Assembly (NCBI GenBank): GCA_023512835.1
Contig: CM042084.1
Span: 46,299,609-46,363,608, forward strand
DNA: 64,000 bases
DNA from: Taxillus chinensis
Taxonomy: Eukaryota; Streptophyta; Magnoliopsida; Santalales; Loranthaceae
Direction: 5' to 3'
Of the stretch, positions 46,611 through 58,462 are shown piece after piece. Position 1 is the stretch's first letter. Each line of letters starts with the position of its first letter. The notes beneath the pieces are model-generated. The model was given only the letters and a program-made list of their open reading frames with translations, did no database searches and was not told the DNA's origin. The translations under genes and the position numbers were made by a program.

Positions 46611-47087
46611 TTTGGTGTCACGCCCCGGATTTCCAACCCGAGGAAACCGGTACGTGACTCCCCTTGTACCCACACGGAGGGCAAAGGGGTTAGGGTGCAA
46701 ACCCCGAACATAACATTTTAAACATCCACAACACATTCAAGACAGTAAAGTAAATAAAAGCAATCCCCAATCCAAACCAGTCTTTATTACAACAAAATCC
46801 TCTTTTCAATCCATCCCCACTGGGTTTACATCAACTCCCACAAAATAACATAAATGAAAGACAGTAAAGTCAATAGGGTCTTCCACCTTGGGGTCCCACC
46901 TAACGCCTGTATGTTCCTGAAAGAAAACACAACATAGAGGGAGGGGTGAGCAACCACAGCTCAGTAGGGATCATGTCTCCCCAACCCATCCCATGCTCCT
47001 AGCGTCTACATGAGTGTGTACAGGTGCAGTGTAGTGACAATAAGATGTAAACAAGTAGTATTCCACATTCACAAGGCACACACCTAT

Positions 47088-47320
47088 CCACAGCCATACA
47101 GGCTTAGCCACATAGGCTAACAAATCCACAGCCACTCAGGCTTAGCCACACGGGCTAACATATCCACAGCCACTCAGGCTTAGCCACACGGGCTAACATA
47201 TCCACAGCCTCTCAGGCTTAGCCACACGGGCTAACATATCCAAAGCCTCTCAGGCTTAGCCACACAAGCTAACATATCCACGGCCATATAGGCTTAGCCA
47301 CATAGGCTAACATTTCCAGT
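47088..47320. repeat. 38-bp minisatellite in solo LTR C
   Basis: About six units with ccactcaggcttagccaca and gggctaacatatc, period 38 bp. It occupies the slot where A and D have 37-bp units and B and G have 27-bp units. Confidence 0.9.
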
Positions 47321-49263
47321 CCCGGGCTTCCACAGCCACCGGGTTCCACAAGCACAGCATACAAGGTCACACAGGCATTAAACCAAACACGTAGCATACA
47401 CACTTTCACAGGCATAATACCAAACACTTAGTTCGCACAGCCCATCAGGCATAAAATCAAACACTTGACATGCAGAGTCTCACAGGTATTTTACCAAACG
47501 CTTAACATGCATACATTCACTAACCCACAAACCCAGCCACACAGGCATATTATCAAACACATACTAGGCATATTCACACAGACATATCCACACAGGCATT
47601 TTATCGAACACTTAATATGCACACCATCCAACACTAGAATACATCAAAAACTGCCATTGAAGGCCAACATCCATATAGGAGATCACACCTATATGAATTA
47701 CATATGTATATATAACAGATATAACCTATAATCTTCCCTAGAACCCTAGGACAGAGGAGGATTTAGGAAGAACAGAACCCCTACCTCAGGTAAAAGGCAA
47801 CAACACCGCAATACTGTTCCCACGCCGAACGCTGTCCGCCCACAAGACACTGATCACCCACGCAAGACGCCCAGGCAAGAACCAGGAGCTCTCCTTCCCT
47901 CTCTCTCTCTCTCTGCGACGGTGGGTGAAGCAACAAACCCTAAACCTAAAACAGAGGGGCTTCTCCTCCTTATATAGACAACACAACATCAAAACGACGT
48001 AGTTTTGATTAAGTGAATCCCAGGATCAAAACGACGTAGTTTTGATCACACCAGTTAGCACCCTTCTGCACCCATATAGGCCAAAATACTCAGAATTTCA
48101 ACATGGTCCTTTGGAGAAAGATCATTAGAATGTCAAAACCAAGGGAACCATGCAAAAATATGGCTGCACGCCAATTTGCACGTGAATTCCCCAATTCACG
48201 TGCAACTCCATATGCACTCCAAATGCTCTCAAACTTCACCCCTAGCCTCCTTGCATCATTTAGAAGACAACCACACTTGCACGTGAATTGGACCCATTTC
48301 ACGTGCACCTCACATACACGTCCGTTTGGCCTGAAACTTCTGTGGTAGATAGAGGACATCATTCTAAGCATCTTTCCTTTTGCACGTGAATTCATTTGAG
48401 CCCATTCACTAGGTCAAAATCTAGAAAAACTACTCAAAAGGCAAAACTGTGACTAACTCAAGGTACGGGTGTAATGACCCGTGTGTAACCCGTGTGTAAG
48501 GAGTTAACCACAAACACCTTGGATGTTGGTACACAAGTTTAAGGTAAGAGATGAGCCCAAGAGGGGACTTTTGAGAGGTGCATGTGTCAAGCGATAGCGT
48601 ACATTTATGCCCTAGGAAGATGCTATGCGTTTATAGGCGGTTTTAAGCTGTTTTGGCTGATCTTGGAGCTCACTTTTGACCTAGCAGATGGCCTCAAACA
48701 ATTGGCGTGCAAGAACAAAAGTTTCTTAGAATGAGGTCCTCTATCTACCACAGAAATTTCAGAGCATTTGGAGCTGCACGTGAATTCACCCATTTCACGT
48801 GCAAGCATATTTTTGCTTCTCAGGCCTCTACAAGATGCAAGGAGACTTGGGGTAAAGTTTGGGTGCATTTGGAGCTGCACGCCAATTGGGGAATTGGCGT
48901 TCAAATTGGCGTGCAGGCATATTTTTCCATGGTTCCCTTGGTTTTGTCATTCTAATGATCTTTCGCCAAAGGACCATGTTGAAATTCTGAGTATTTTGGC
49001 CTATATGGGTGCGGATAGGTGCTAACTTGTGTGATCAAAACTACGTCGTTTTGATCCTGGGTTTACTTAATCAAAACTACGTCGTTTTGATGTGGATGGT
49101 GTCTATATAAGGAGGGCTTGAGTTTGAGTTTAGGGTTCTTGTGTTCCTTTGCTTTGCCGGCCCCTGAGAGAGAGAGGGAAGGGGAGTTGCCGGTTGCTTG
49201 CCGGAGCATCTTGCGTGGGGAGGACGGCGTTTGGCGCGGGAGCAAGGAAGATCTCGCTTTAAA

Positions 49264-50080
49264 GTAGGGGTTCTGTTCTTCCTAATCCCTCCTCTGTCCT
49301 AGGGTCCTAGGGCGATTCTGGCCGTATCTGTTTATATATACATATGTAATCCATATAGGTGTGATCTCCTATATGGATGTTGGCCTTCGATGGCGTATTG
49401 GTGTGATTTTTGAGGTTGGGTGGTTAGTGCAAGTTAAGTGTTTGATAAAATGCCAGGTGTGGGTATGCCTGTATGAATATGCCTGTGTGTATGCTCAAAC
49501 GTGTTTGAAATAATGCCTGTGAGGCTATGTATATTACGTGTCCGAAATAATATCTCGTGTGGCTGGGTTTGTGAGCCTGTGAATATGTGCATGCTAAGTG
49601 TTCGACGTTATTCCCGTGTGACTAAACATATTAAGTGTTTGATGTTATGCCTGTATGGCCTTATGTCCTGTGTGGTTGCTTGTACACCCAGGTGGGCTGT
49701 GGAAGCCCGGGACCGTTTTGTGTTAGCCTGTGAGGTCGTGGAAACTTGGCCTGAAGAGGCGGTTAAATCACTTGGCCTGAAGAGGCGGTTAAATCACTTG
49801 GCCTGAAGAGGCGGTTAAATCACTTGGCCTGAAGAGGCGGTTAAATAACTTGGCCTGAAGAGGCGGTTAAATCACTTGTTGTTAAAGTGTTAGCCTGTGT
49901 GGCGATGGCGGTTGTAATTGTTGATGTGGTTGTTGTTATGTCTGTTGAAATTATTGTAACACGACACCGCACTTGTACACATGGCATGTAGATGCTAGGA
50001 GCATGGGATGGGTTGGGGAGACATGATCCCTACTGAGCTGTGGATGCTCACCCCTCCTACTATGGTGTGTTTTCTTGCAG
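49264..50080 (+). other. Putative intron inside the B 5' LTR
   Basis: AAA|GTAGGGGTTC to gtgttttcttgcag|GAACC, 817 bp, enclosing the 27-bp array. The 3' LTR pair is 56679-57492. Confidence 0.45.
49735..49880 (+). repeat. 27-bp minisatellite in the B 5' LTR
   Basis: Five units with cttggcctgaagaggcgg, period 27 bp; same in the 3' LTR at about 57150-57292. Inverted relatives occur in G. Confidence 0.92.
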
Positions 50081-50374
50081 GAACCTACAGGCGTTAGGTG
50101 GGAACACCAAGGTGGAAGAGTTCCATTTTGTGGCTTTGTTTTGTGTTATTTGCATTATGTAATTTTGTTGAGGCATTGTAACCCCAGGTGGGGAGATATT
50201 GTAATGAAGTTTGAAACATAATAAAGGCATGTGGTTTCAATTAAATAATTATATGATTTTGGTTTCTGAAAAGAAATGTGAAGTGTATATTGTATTCTAC
50301 CCCTTTGTCCAAACCCGGATAAAGGGAGGGTCACGTTCCGGTCTCCTCGGGTTGGAAATCCGGGCGTGACAATA

Positions 50375-50390
50375 TGGTATCAGAGCATGG
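50375..50390 (+). promoter_or_regulatory. Primer-binding site of B
   Basis: TGGTATCAGAGCATGG three bases after the LTR; initiator-Met type. The leader to 50802 is nearly identical to that of A and non-coding. Confidence 0.85.
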
Positions 50391-50802
50391 TCTAGTTGGC
50401 CTAGGGTAGTGGGCGGACTTGGTTATCTTGAGTCCTTTGGAGGAGCCTGGAGGGACATGCCTGATCAACATGGTCCTCTTTGAGCCTCCAAGGTGTACTT
50501 AGGGTAGTCCAGTCTTGTGGTAGGATTTGCATGCATTGGCATTAGGGCACTAGTTGCATTTGTTGTCATGTGTGAAGGATGTGCATAACATGATTATGTG
50601 TGAACTCTGCAACTCTGAATATTCTTGGAATGCCTTGGGTATGACTACAATGTGGACTGTGCTGTGTGCAATATTGTTAATGCAATGGTTAAAATATGTG
50701 TAATGCCATGTACGGCTTGACTTGATAATGAGGTAGAGGTAGTCAACTTGTTAGTAGTCAAACGCGTTCTGACGTTTGTGCATCTTACTTCATGTAGTAA
50801 GA

Positions 50803-51945
50803 ATGCCACCGAGGAGAGTGACACGTGCGTCCGGGGCGATGGGCGATGAGTCATCTGCCCATGAGGGTCCGGGTGCGGGACCATCCGTTGGAGGGCATGC
50901 GTTGCTACGGCACGGCTACAAGAAGGCATCCGGCTGGAGGTACGAGAGCTACGGGAGGGACTCCGGCAAGACGTTCGAGAGGAGGTGCGCCGTGAGATGG
51001 CGGCACGACGGTGGTGCCACCACCACCACCACCAGTAGGAGAGGTGCCTCGTGAGCGTGAGAGTTCGCTGGGTGGTGTACCGACCCGTGCAGAGGATGAC
51101 GTGGTGACACGGTTCCGAAAGGAACAACCTCCGCGATTTAAGGGGGGGGAAGATCCTGTGGTAGGCGAGCGGTGGTTGAGGCAGATTGAGCATGTGTTCT
51201 CCTTTCTCCTGCCCCGGGAGGAGGATAAAGTGCGGCCGGCAATTCGGCACTGGAGGGGGACGCTTTGGAGTGGTGGACGAGTGTTGCGGGGAGCCGTGCG
51301 GTGCAACTCATGTTTTGGGAGGAGTTCTTGCAACTCTTCCAAGATGAGTTCTTCCCAGGAATCGGTGAGATGGCAGAAGAGGGAAGAATTTGGCGGCTTG
51401 AACCAGGGATCCAAGACGGTACCTGAGTATGAGCGGGAGTTCCGGAGATTGAGTAGGTTTGCTCCTGAGACCGTGGTAAGGGAAGACCTGAAGGCCCACA
51501 AGTTCACCTTGGGTCTCAGGCCAGCCCTTAGGGAGAGGGTGGCGATTCTACGCTTGAGGACCTATCCGAGGCCGTGGAGACGGCCCGTATAGGCGAGAGA
51601 GAACTGGATGATGGGAGGCAGGCCCATCGGGGGCGCCGGTTGCAGAGTGGGCCTAATCGAGATGCAGGGTCCAAGAGGCTCAAGACGGAGGAGAGGGATG
51701 GCGATTCTTTTCGCGATCGGGGTCGGACATCCGTGAACCCTGGGAGGTTCACCTTTGGCGGCGGAAGACAGGGTGGTCCAGTGGGAGTCTACCGAGCGGA
51801 TGCCACTTCTTGTGGAGAGCGGGGTCACTTCAAAGGGGAGTGCCCCAAGAAGGACCGGCGATGCAACAACCGTGGACGAGAGGGTCATTTGCGCCGGGTT
51901 TGCAGGAGTGGCAACAGGGGAACGGGGGCGCGGCATCCGGCGTGA
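50803..51945 (+). pseudogene. gag: gag of element B
   Basis: ATG 50803 (MPPRRVTRAS). Early shifts break the N-terminal part, but 51011-51592 reads through the proline run, PPRFKGGEDPVV and QIEHVFSFLLP. Two opposite shifts scramble the WW core before KTVPEYEREF and GLRPALRERV return in frame. The zinc knuckles CGERGHFKGEC and CNNRGREGHLRRVC (second Cys replaced by Arg) lie at about 51810-51910. Unlike A, codon GAG is intact where A has a stop. Inactive but close to A. Confidence 0.83.
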
Positions 51946-51990
51946 GGAGTGATGCTAGCTTCCGTGCACCAGTGAGAGACCAGCTCGTCG

Positions 51991-54256
51991 GTGGCAGCGA
52001 GCCAGGCAGGATCCGGTCGGACCCGACCCCAAGGGGAGGCCGGAGCGGCAAGCAGACCGATCTGGGAGGCAACCTTAGCGGGAAGCGTCCAGGTGAGTGA
52101 GCCGACAAGTGGCACGGGCCAAGGAAGGGTGTTTGCGCCTGGAGGCGACATACCAGGAGGAGGCCGAGCTACCACCCCCACCACCGAGGGTGGAGCAGGA
52201 CCATCGGTGGTTAGAGGTACCCTCTTGATCTCCCGTACATTAGCTTCGTTGTTTTCGATACGGGTGCATCACGTTCGTTTGTTCTTGAGCTTGTAATAGA
52301 CGGCCTGGGGTTAGCCTGTGTGGAGGCCGCGAGGCCCCTAGTTGTGGAGTCTCCTGGTAGGAGGCATGATTGAGGTACGGCGAGTGTGTCGTGACCGTGT
52401 GTTAACCATAGGCGAGGTGGAGCCGAGTTTTGACTTGCATGTGATGCCTTTGAGGACGTTCGACCTGATCTTGGGTATGGATTGGCTTATGACTTTCCAG
52501 GCCAAGATAGATTGTTATCGGCGGCGTGTGACCTTCGTGACACCTGCGGGGACCTCTTGCACCCTGCAGGGGGGAGTGGGATTGTGAGGCGAGTCGGGCC
52601 GGGCCGATGTTGGACCAGTGGGGTGCCATTACCCACAGGTTAGCAGCCCTGACCTTTGCCGAGGAGGGTAAGGTGGAAAAGAGGGTGTGGCCCGTTGTTG
52701 TGGACCAATTTCAGGGATGTTTTTCCTGAGCGGTTGAGGAGTTTGCCACCTAAGAGGAGTGTGGAGTTCACCATTGAGTTGGTGCCGGGGACGGGTCCGA
52801 TTTCCCAAGTAGCGTATCGTATGGGGCCGGCCGAGCCGAGGGAGCTTCGAGGCAAATCGAGGAGTTGGTGGGTCAGGGGTATATCGGACCGAGTACCTCA
52901 CCATGGGGTGCTCCGGTGCTCTTTGCGAAGAAGGCCGATGGTACACTACGTCTCTGCATCGACTACGGGAGGCGAATTTAGTGGACTGTGAAGAACAAGT
53001 ACCCGTTGCCTCGGATAGATGACTTGTTTGACCAATTGAGTGGGGCCCAAGTGGTTTTCCAAGATAGATTTACGGTCGGGGTATCACCAGCTCAGGGTTA
53101 GGGAGGAGGACATCCCTAAGACGGCTTTTCGGTGCGGTATGGGCATTATGAGTGGGTAGTGATGCCTTTCGGGCTCACTAATGCGCCAGCAGTGTTCATG
53201 CATTTGATGAACCAAGTCTTTGCCCCATACTTAGACTCGTTCGTGGTGGTGTTTATCGACGATATCTTGGTGTATTCCAAGACCGAGAGGGAGCACGTGG
53301 AGCACTTGGCAACATGTTGCAAACCTTGAGGGACCAGCGGTTGTTTGCTAAGTTTAGCAAGTGTGAGTTTTGGCTGCAGGAGGTTCACTTTCTTGGCCAT
53401 GTGGTGTCAGTGAGGGAGTTAGGGTGGACCCGGCCAAGATTGAGGCCGTGGCATCGTGGGCGAGGCCAACCAACGTTTTTGAGATCCGTAGTTTTCTTGG
53501 CTTGGCGGGGTACTATCGTCGTTTTGTAGAGGGGTTCTCCCGTTTGGCGGCTCCTATGACGGCGTTGACTCGGAAGGGCGTGAAGTTTGATTGGACCGAC
53601 AAGTGCCAGCGGGCGTTTGAGACTCTCAAAACCCATCCGACCACCGCACCTGTGTTGAGGTTGCCTAGGGAGGATATTCCATATGAGGTGTATTGTGATG
53701 CGTCCAGGGTTGGTTTGGGGTGTGTGCTTATGCGGGAGCACGGTGTGGTAGCTTATGGGTCGAGGCAGTGAAGCCTCATGAGCAGAATTATCCTACTCAT
53801 GACCTTGAGTTAGCGGCCGTCATCTTCGCCCTGAAGAGTTGGCAGCACTACCTCTTGGGGGGAAAAGTTTGTGGTGTTCTCGGATCACAAGAGCCTTCGA
53901 TACATCTTTACTCGAAGGACTTGAATTTGAGGCAAAGGAGATGGGTGGAGTATTTGCGGACCTTTGATTTTACTCTTGCCTATACCCCGGGCAAGGGAAA
54001 TGTTGTGGCTGATGCGTTGAGCAGAAAAGGGAAAGCCGAGGTGGCTGTGAGAGAGTGGAAGCCGATGGAACAGTTGGCGACGTTACAGCTGCAGCCTGTT
54101 GTTCATGATGGTGGGACAGTCCCGAGTCCTTTGGTGGTAGTGCCTGAGTTGTACCAGCGCGTCCGGGAGGGACAGTTGGGTGACATTGAGTGTGAGGTTC
54201 TCCGTGCCCGTATTGAGGCCGGGGAGCTATCTCGGGGACTGGACGGAGGGTCCTGA
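51991..54256 (+). pseudogene. pol: pol of element B: protease, reverse transcriptase, RNase H
   Basis: The protease region carries a shift at the active-site motif near 52255, where A reads DTGAS; ILGMDWL follows at about 52470. RT blocks: [16 protein letters not shown], catalytic FIDDILVYS near 53260, [12 protein letters not shown], and an intact [14 protein letters not shown] start of RNase H near 53690. The extra base near 53053, the missing base near 53410 and the extra G near 53858 are the same as in A. YTPGKGNVVADALSRKG marks the RNase H end. Confidence 0.83.
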
Positions 54257-55582
54257 GCATGAGTTGTCATTTCAGGGGCGGTTGGTAGTAGCTTCTTCCC
54301 TCGGGGATGAGGTGATGAGGGAGTTTCACCAGGTCTAGAGTTGCTGTGCATCCAGGGGGTACGAAGATGTACCATGCGCTTCGGGGACATTTTTGGTGGC
54401 CAGGGATGAAACGCGATGTAGCTGCCTTTGTTTCGCGGTGCCTCACGTGTCGGCAGGTGAAGGCCGAGCATCGGCGGCCGGCGGGCATGTTACGGCCCTT
54501 GCCCATAGCGGAGTGGAAGTGGGACCATATAGCGATGGATTTTGTGATGGTCTTCCACCCACCACCGGCGGAAGGATATGATTTGGGTGATTGTGGATCG
54601 ACTCACAAAGTCGGCCCATTTCCTTGTTGTTCGCGAGCGGGACTCTATTGGGACCTTGAGTCACTGTACATGAACGAGATTGTGAGATTGCATGGCGTAC
54701 CATCATCGGTTGTCTCGGACCGGGATTCGAGGTTCACTTCCCGTTTTTGGGCAGGTTTGCAGGAGGCTATGGGGACCAAGCTTCATTTGAGTACAGCCTT
54801 TCACCCCGAGACCGACGGTCGGACCGAGCGGACGAATCGGACCATGGAGGACATGTTACGGGCCTGTGTGTTAGATTTCGGGGGTTCGTGGGCAACTCAC
54901 CTTCCTTTGGTGGAGTTTGCCTACAACAACGATTATCAAGCATCCATTGGGATGGCTCCTTTTGAGGCGTTGTATGGACGGCCGTGTCGATCCCCTTTGT
55001 GTTGGACCGAGGTGGGGGAGACGGCTCTCTTGGGACCGCAGTTGGTTCAAGAGGCTACGGAGAAGGTCAAGTTGATTCGTCGGCGTTTGTTGTCGGCTCG
55101 AGTCGGCGAAATCTTATGCGGATTAGCGACGGCGACCTTTGGAGTTTTCTCGTTGGTGATCATGTGTTCCTTCGTGTCTCTCCACGTCGTGGACATCGAC
55201 GGTTTGGGCGGGGTTCCAAGCTATCTCCGCGGTTTATTGGTCCTTTTGAGATTCTGGATCGTGTAGGGCCTGTAGCCTACCGGTTAGCGTTACCACCGCG
55301 GCTGAGTAGAGTGCACAATGTGTTTCACGTGTCCCAGTTGCGGAAGTATCACCCTGACCCCACTCATGTGATTGATTGGGGGACGTTGGACATCGAGGAT
55401 GACATGTCCGTCGTTGAGGCCCCTATTCGTATCCTCGATCGGCGAGAGAAGCTTTTGCGTGGTCGTCTTATTCCTTTGGTTCGCGTCTTGTGGCAGCACC
55501 GTGGCATTGAGGAGGAGACATGGGAACGTGAGTCCGTGATGCGTGAGCGATACCCGAGTTGTTCGAGGACGAACAATCTTAA
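54257..55582 (+). pseudogene. Integrase and chromodomain-like tail of element B
   Basis: One long frame (54346-55100) covers HPGGTKMYHALR, RRCLTC-like CLTCRQ, WDHIAMDFV, SDRDSRFTSRFW, FHPETDGRTERTNR and [11 protein letters not shown]. The VDRLTKSAHF block near 54590 is out of frame through two compensating shifts. After about 55110 the frame changes into [24 protein letters not shown] and [16 protein letters not shown]. The last codons, LFEDEQS and stop, are visible at 55562-55582 in yet another frame. Confidence 0.83.
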
Positions 55583-55875
55583 GGGTGGAGGGATGGCTGT
55601 TGGCTGGTGTATTTGTATTTCCTTTCGACTTTTGACTTTAATTTATATTGAATGTGTTAATGAAATGTGCTTGTGATGGATATTTGTGACATGTGGATGT
55701 GTTTTCATAGATTGTGATGCATGTGGTTATGGACTGTGGTGGCACTATGTTATGTGTTATTGTGTACAATGTGCGGTGTATGACCCATTTGGGTGTTGTA
55801 GCTCGCCGTGTGGCAAATGGGTAGCTTGTGTTTGTTTTCCTCGTATGTCATTTCTTTTCGAGGACGAAAAGTCTT
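55583..55875 (+). other. 3' untranslated region of B
   Basis: Non-coding, closely matches the 3' end of D. The ttcgaggacgaa plus purine motif recurs at 55857. Confidence 0.65.
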
Positions 55876-55888
55876 AAGGGGGAGAGGA
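55876..55888 (+). promoter_or_regulatory. Polypurine tract of B
   Basis: aagggggagagga before the 3' LTR. Confidence 0.85.
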
Positions 55889-57782
55889 TGTAATGACCCG
55901 TGTGTAACCCGTGTGTAAGGAGTTAACCACAAACACCTTGGATGTTGGTACACAAGTTTAAGGTAAGAGATGAGCCCAAGAGGGGACTTTTGAGAGGTGC
56001 ATGTGTCAAGCGATAGCGTACATTTATGCCCTAGGAAGATCTTATGCGTTCTAGCGGTTTTAAAGCTGTTTTGGCTGATCTTGGAGCTCACTTTTGACCT
56101 AGTAGATGGCCTCAAACAATTGGCGTGCAAGAACAAAAGTTTCTTAGAATGAGGTCCTCTATCTACCACGGAAATTTCAGAGCATTTGGAGCTGCACGTG
56201 AATTCACCCATTTCACGTGCAAGCATATTTTTGCTTCTCAGGCCTCTACAAGATGCAAGGAGACTTGGGGTAAAGTTTGGGTGCATTTGGAGCTGCACGC
56301 CAATTGGGGAATTGGCGTTCAAATTGGCGTGCAGGCATATTTTTGCATGGTTCCCTTGGTTTTGTCATTCTAATGATCTTTCGCCAAAGGACCATGTTGA
56401 AATTCCGAGTATTTTGGCCTATATGGGTGCGGATAGGTGCTAACTTGTGTGATCAAAACTACGTCGTTTTGATCCTGGGTTTACTTAATCAAAACTACGT
56501 CGTTTTGATGTGGATGGTGTCTATATAAGGAGGGCTTGAGTTTGAGTTTAGGGTTCTTGTGTTCCTTTGCTTGCACTTCGCCTGAGAGAGAGGGAAGGGG
56601 AGTTGCTGGTTGCTTGCCGGAGCATCTTGCGTGGGGAGGACGGCGTTTGGCGCGGGAGCAAGGAAGATCCGCTTTAAAGTAGGGGTTCTATTCTTCCTAA
56701 TCCCTCCTCTGTCCTAGGGTCCTAGGGCGGATTCTGGTCAGATTCTTTTTATATATACATATGTAATCCATATAGGTGTGATCTCCTATATGGATGTTGG
56801 CCTTCGATGGCGTATTGGTGTGATTTCGAGGTTGGGTGGTTAGTGCAAGTTAAGTGTTTGATAAAATGCCGGTGTGGGTATGCCTGTATGAATATGCCTG
56901 TGTGTATGCTCGAACGTGTTTGAAATAATGCCTGTGAGGCTATGTATATTCCGTGTCCGAAATAATATCTCGTGTGGCTGGGTTTGTGAGCCTGTGAATA
57001 TGTGCATGCTAAGTGTTCGACGTTATTCCCGTGTGACTAAACATATTAAGTGTTTGATGTTATGCCTGTATGGCCTTATGTCTTGTGTGGTTGCTTGTAC
57101 ACCCGGTGGCCGGGAAGCCCGGGACCGTTTTGTGTTAGCTTGTGAGGTCATGGAAACTTGGCCTGAAGAGGCGGTTAAATCACTTGGCCTGAAGAGGCGG
57201 TTAAATCACTTGGCCTGAAGAGGCGGTTAAATCACTTGGCCTGAAGAGGCGGTTAAATAACTTGGCCTGAAGAGGCGGTTAAATCACTTGTTGTTAAAGT
57301 GTTAGCCTGTGTGGCGGTGGCGATTGTAATTGTTGATGTGGTTGTTGTTATGTCTGTTGAAATTATTGTAACACGACACCGCACTTGTACACATGGCATG
57401 TAGATGCTAGGAGCATGGGATGGGTTGGGGAGACATGATCCCTACTGAGCTGTGGATGCTCACCCCTCCTACTATGGTGTGTTTTCTTGCAGGAACCTAC
57501 AGGCGTTAGGTGGGAACACCAAGGTGGAAGAGTTCCATTTTGTGACTTTGTTTTGTGTTATTTGCATTATGTAATTTTGTTGAGGCATTGTAACCCAGTG
57601 GGGAGATATTGTAATGAAGTTTGAAACATAATAAAGGCATGTGGTTTCAATTAAATAATTATATGATTTTGGTTTCTGAAAAGAAATGTGAAGTGTATAT
57701 TGTATTCTACCCCTTTGTCCAAACCCGGATAAAGGGAGGGTCACGTTCCGGTCTCCTCGGGTTGGAAATCCGGGGCGTGACA
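55889..57782 (+). repeat. 3' LTR of B
   Basis: 1,894 bp, near-identical to the 5' LTR. Palindromes at 56453 and 56489. Confidence 0.95.
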
Positions 57783-57795
57783 ACGGGTCCTTACA

Positions 57796-57960
57796 TTTGG
57801 GGAGTTCGACCCGAGTGTCCATGATGATTTGATCAGCCATAGGGTACGTCTTGGGTGAGAAGTCTCCTAATTGTCGCTGGATCTAAATAGAGGCATGCTC
57901 CGCTTCTTCCACGTATTCAGGGTCTTTGGTGCCCCTCAAAAGGTTCCCAAAACTTGCCGT
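57796..57960 (-). pseudogene. First DUF7745-like ORF (ORF1a) of F, 5' part
   Basis: On the minus strand the frame starts at an ACG (57960-57958) where ORF1b has ATG, reads TASFGNLLRGTKDPEYVEEA, meets one amber codon, then QRQLGDFSPKTYP and MADQIIMDTRVELPK, and joins 46610 after removal of C and one TSD. Confidence 0.7.
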
Positions 57961-58462
57961 ATTCCATATATGTATGCATGGGATGTCGTGATATGCGTCA
58001 AGCAAAATGAGTGCGGGTTAGAGTGAATCAAGGCAAAATGTGGTAAAAACACAGGAGTCGGCAAACAAGGTGCGAGTAATGTCACACCAATGTTAAAGCA
58101 TACACATGAAGGTCAAAACCCCTGATGGGCATCTACACATACGCCTATCTTATTCGTTGGTTCCCAAACTATCTCATGGGAGAAGCTCTGTACCTCTAGA
58201 GGCATTAACAGAGGGGGCCCTCAAAAAGGACCCCGCTTGGGTGAGGAGTTCAGGTACCTTGCGTGAGATAGAACCCACGGGGCATCCTTATTAAGCCTCG
58301 CTAATCCTAGGGAAGCAATAGACAACCCGGGTATAGGGTTAGAGGGAGAGAGAAATGCATGTATGCGCAAACAATGCAGTTTATACAAAAATGAAGAAGA
58401 CAGAAAGGGAAATAAACAAGCAAGCACTCCAAAAACAAAAGGGAAATAAACAAGCAAGCACT
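57961..58462 (-). other. 5' leader of F
   Basis: Non-coding. It matches the H leader (62453-63104) in inverted orientation, for example the stretch around gggaaccaacgaataagat. A 24-bp direct repeat (58407-58430 and 58441-58464) sits at the junction with the truncated LTR. The primer-binding site expected here is missing. Confidence 0.75.

Larger units (their letters stand above)
48470..50371 (+). repeat. 5' LTR of B
   Basis: 1,902 bp, starts TGTAATGACCCGTGTG, ends GGGCGTGACA. Palindromes at 49035 and 49071, TATA (ctatataagg) at about 49102, AATAAA-like segment near 50219. Confidence 0.95.
48470..57782 (+). mobile_element. Chromovirus-like Ty3/gypsy element B, full length
   Basis: LTRs 48470-50371 and 55889-57782, TSD acggg at 48465-48469 and 57783-57787. 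The interior is a close relative of A from the primer-binding site to the end of pol, while its LTR belongs to the D-type family. 9,313 bp. It sits only eight bases from the right end of solo LTR C. Confidence 0.95.
46616..57795 (-). mobile_element. Solo LTR C (A-family), minus orientation, interrupted by B
   Basis: Starts TGTCACGCCCCGGATTTCC at 46616; the last eight bases tccttaca (57788-57795) lie beyond B. TSD tttgg at 46611-46615 and 57796-57800. Without B it is 1,862 bp and has no internal region. Palindromes at 47989 and 48026, putative intron 46917-47784. Confidence 0.93.
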
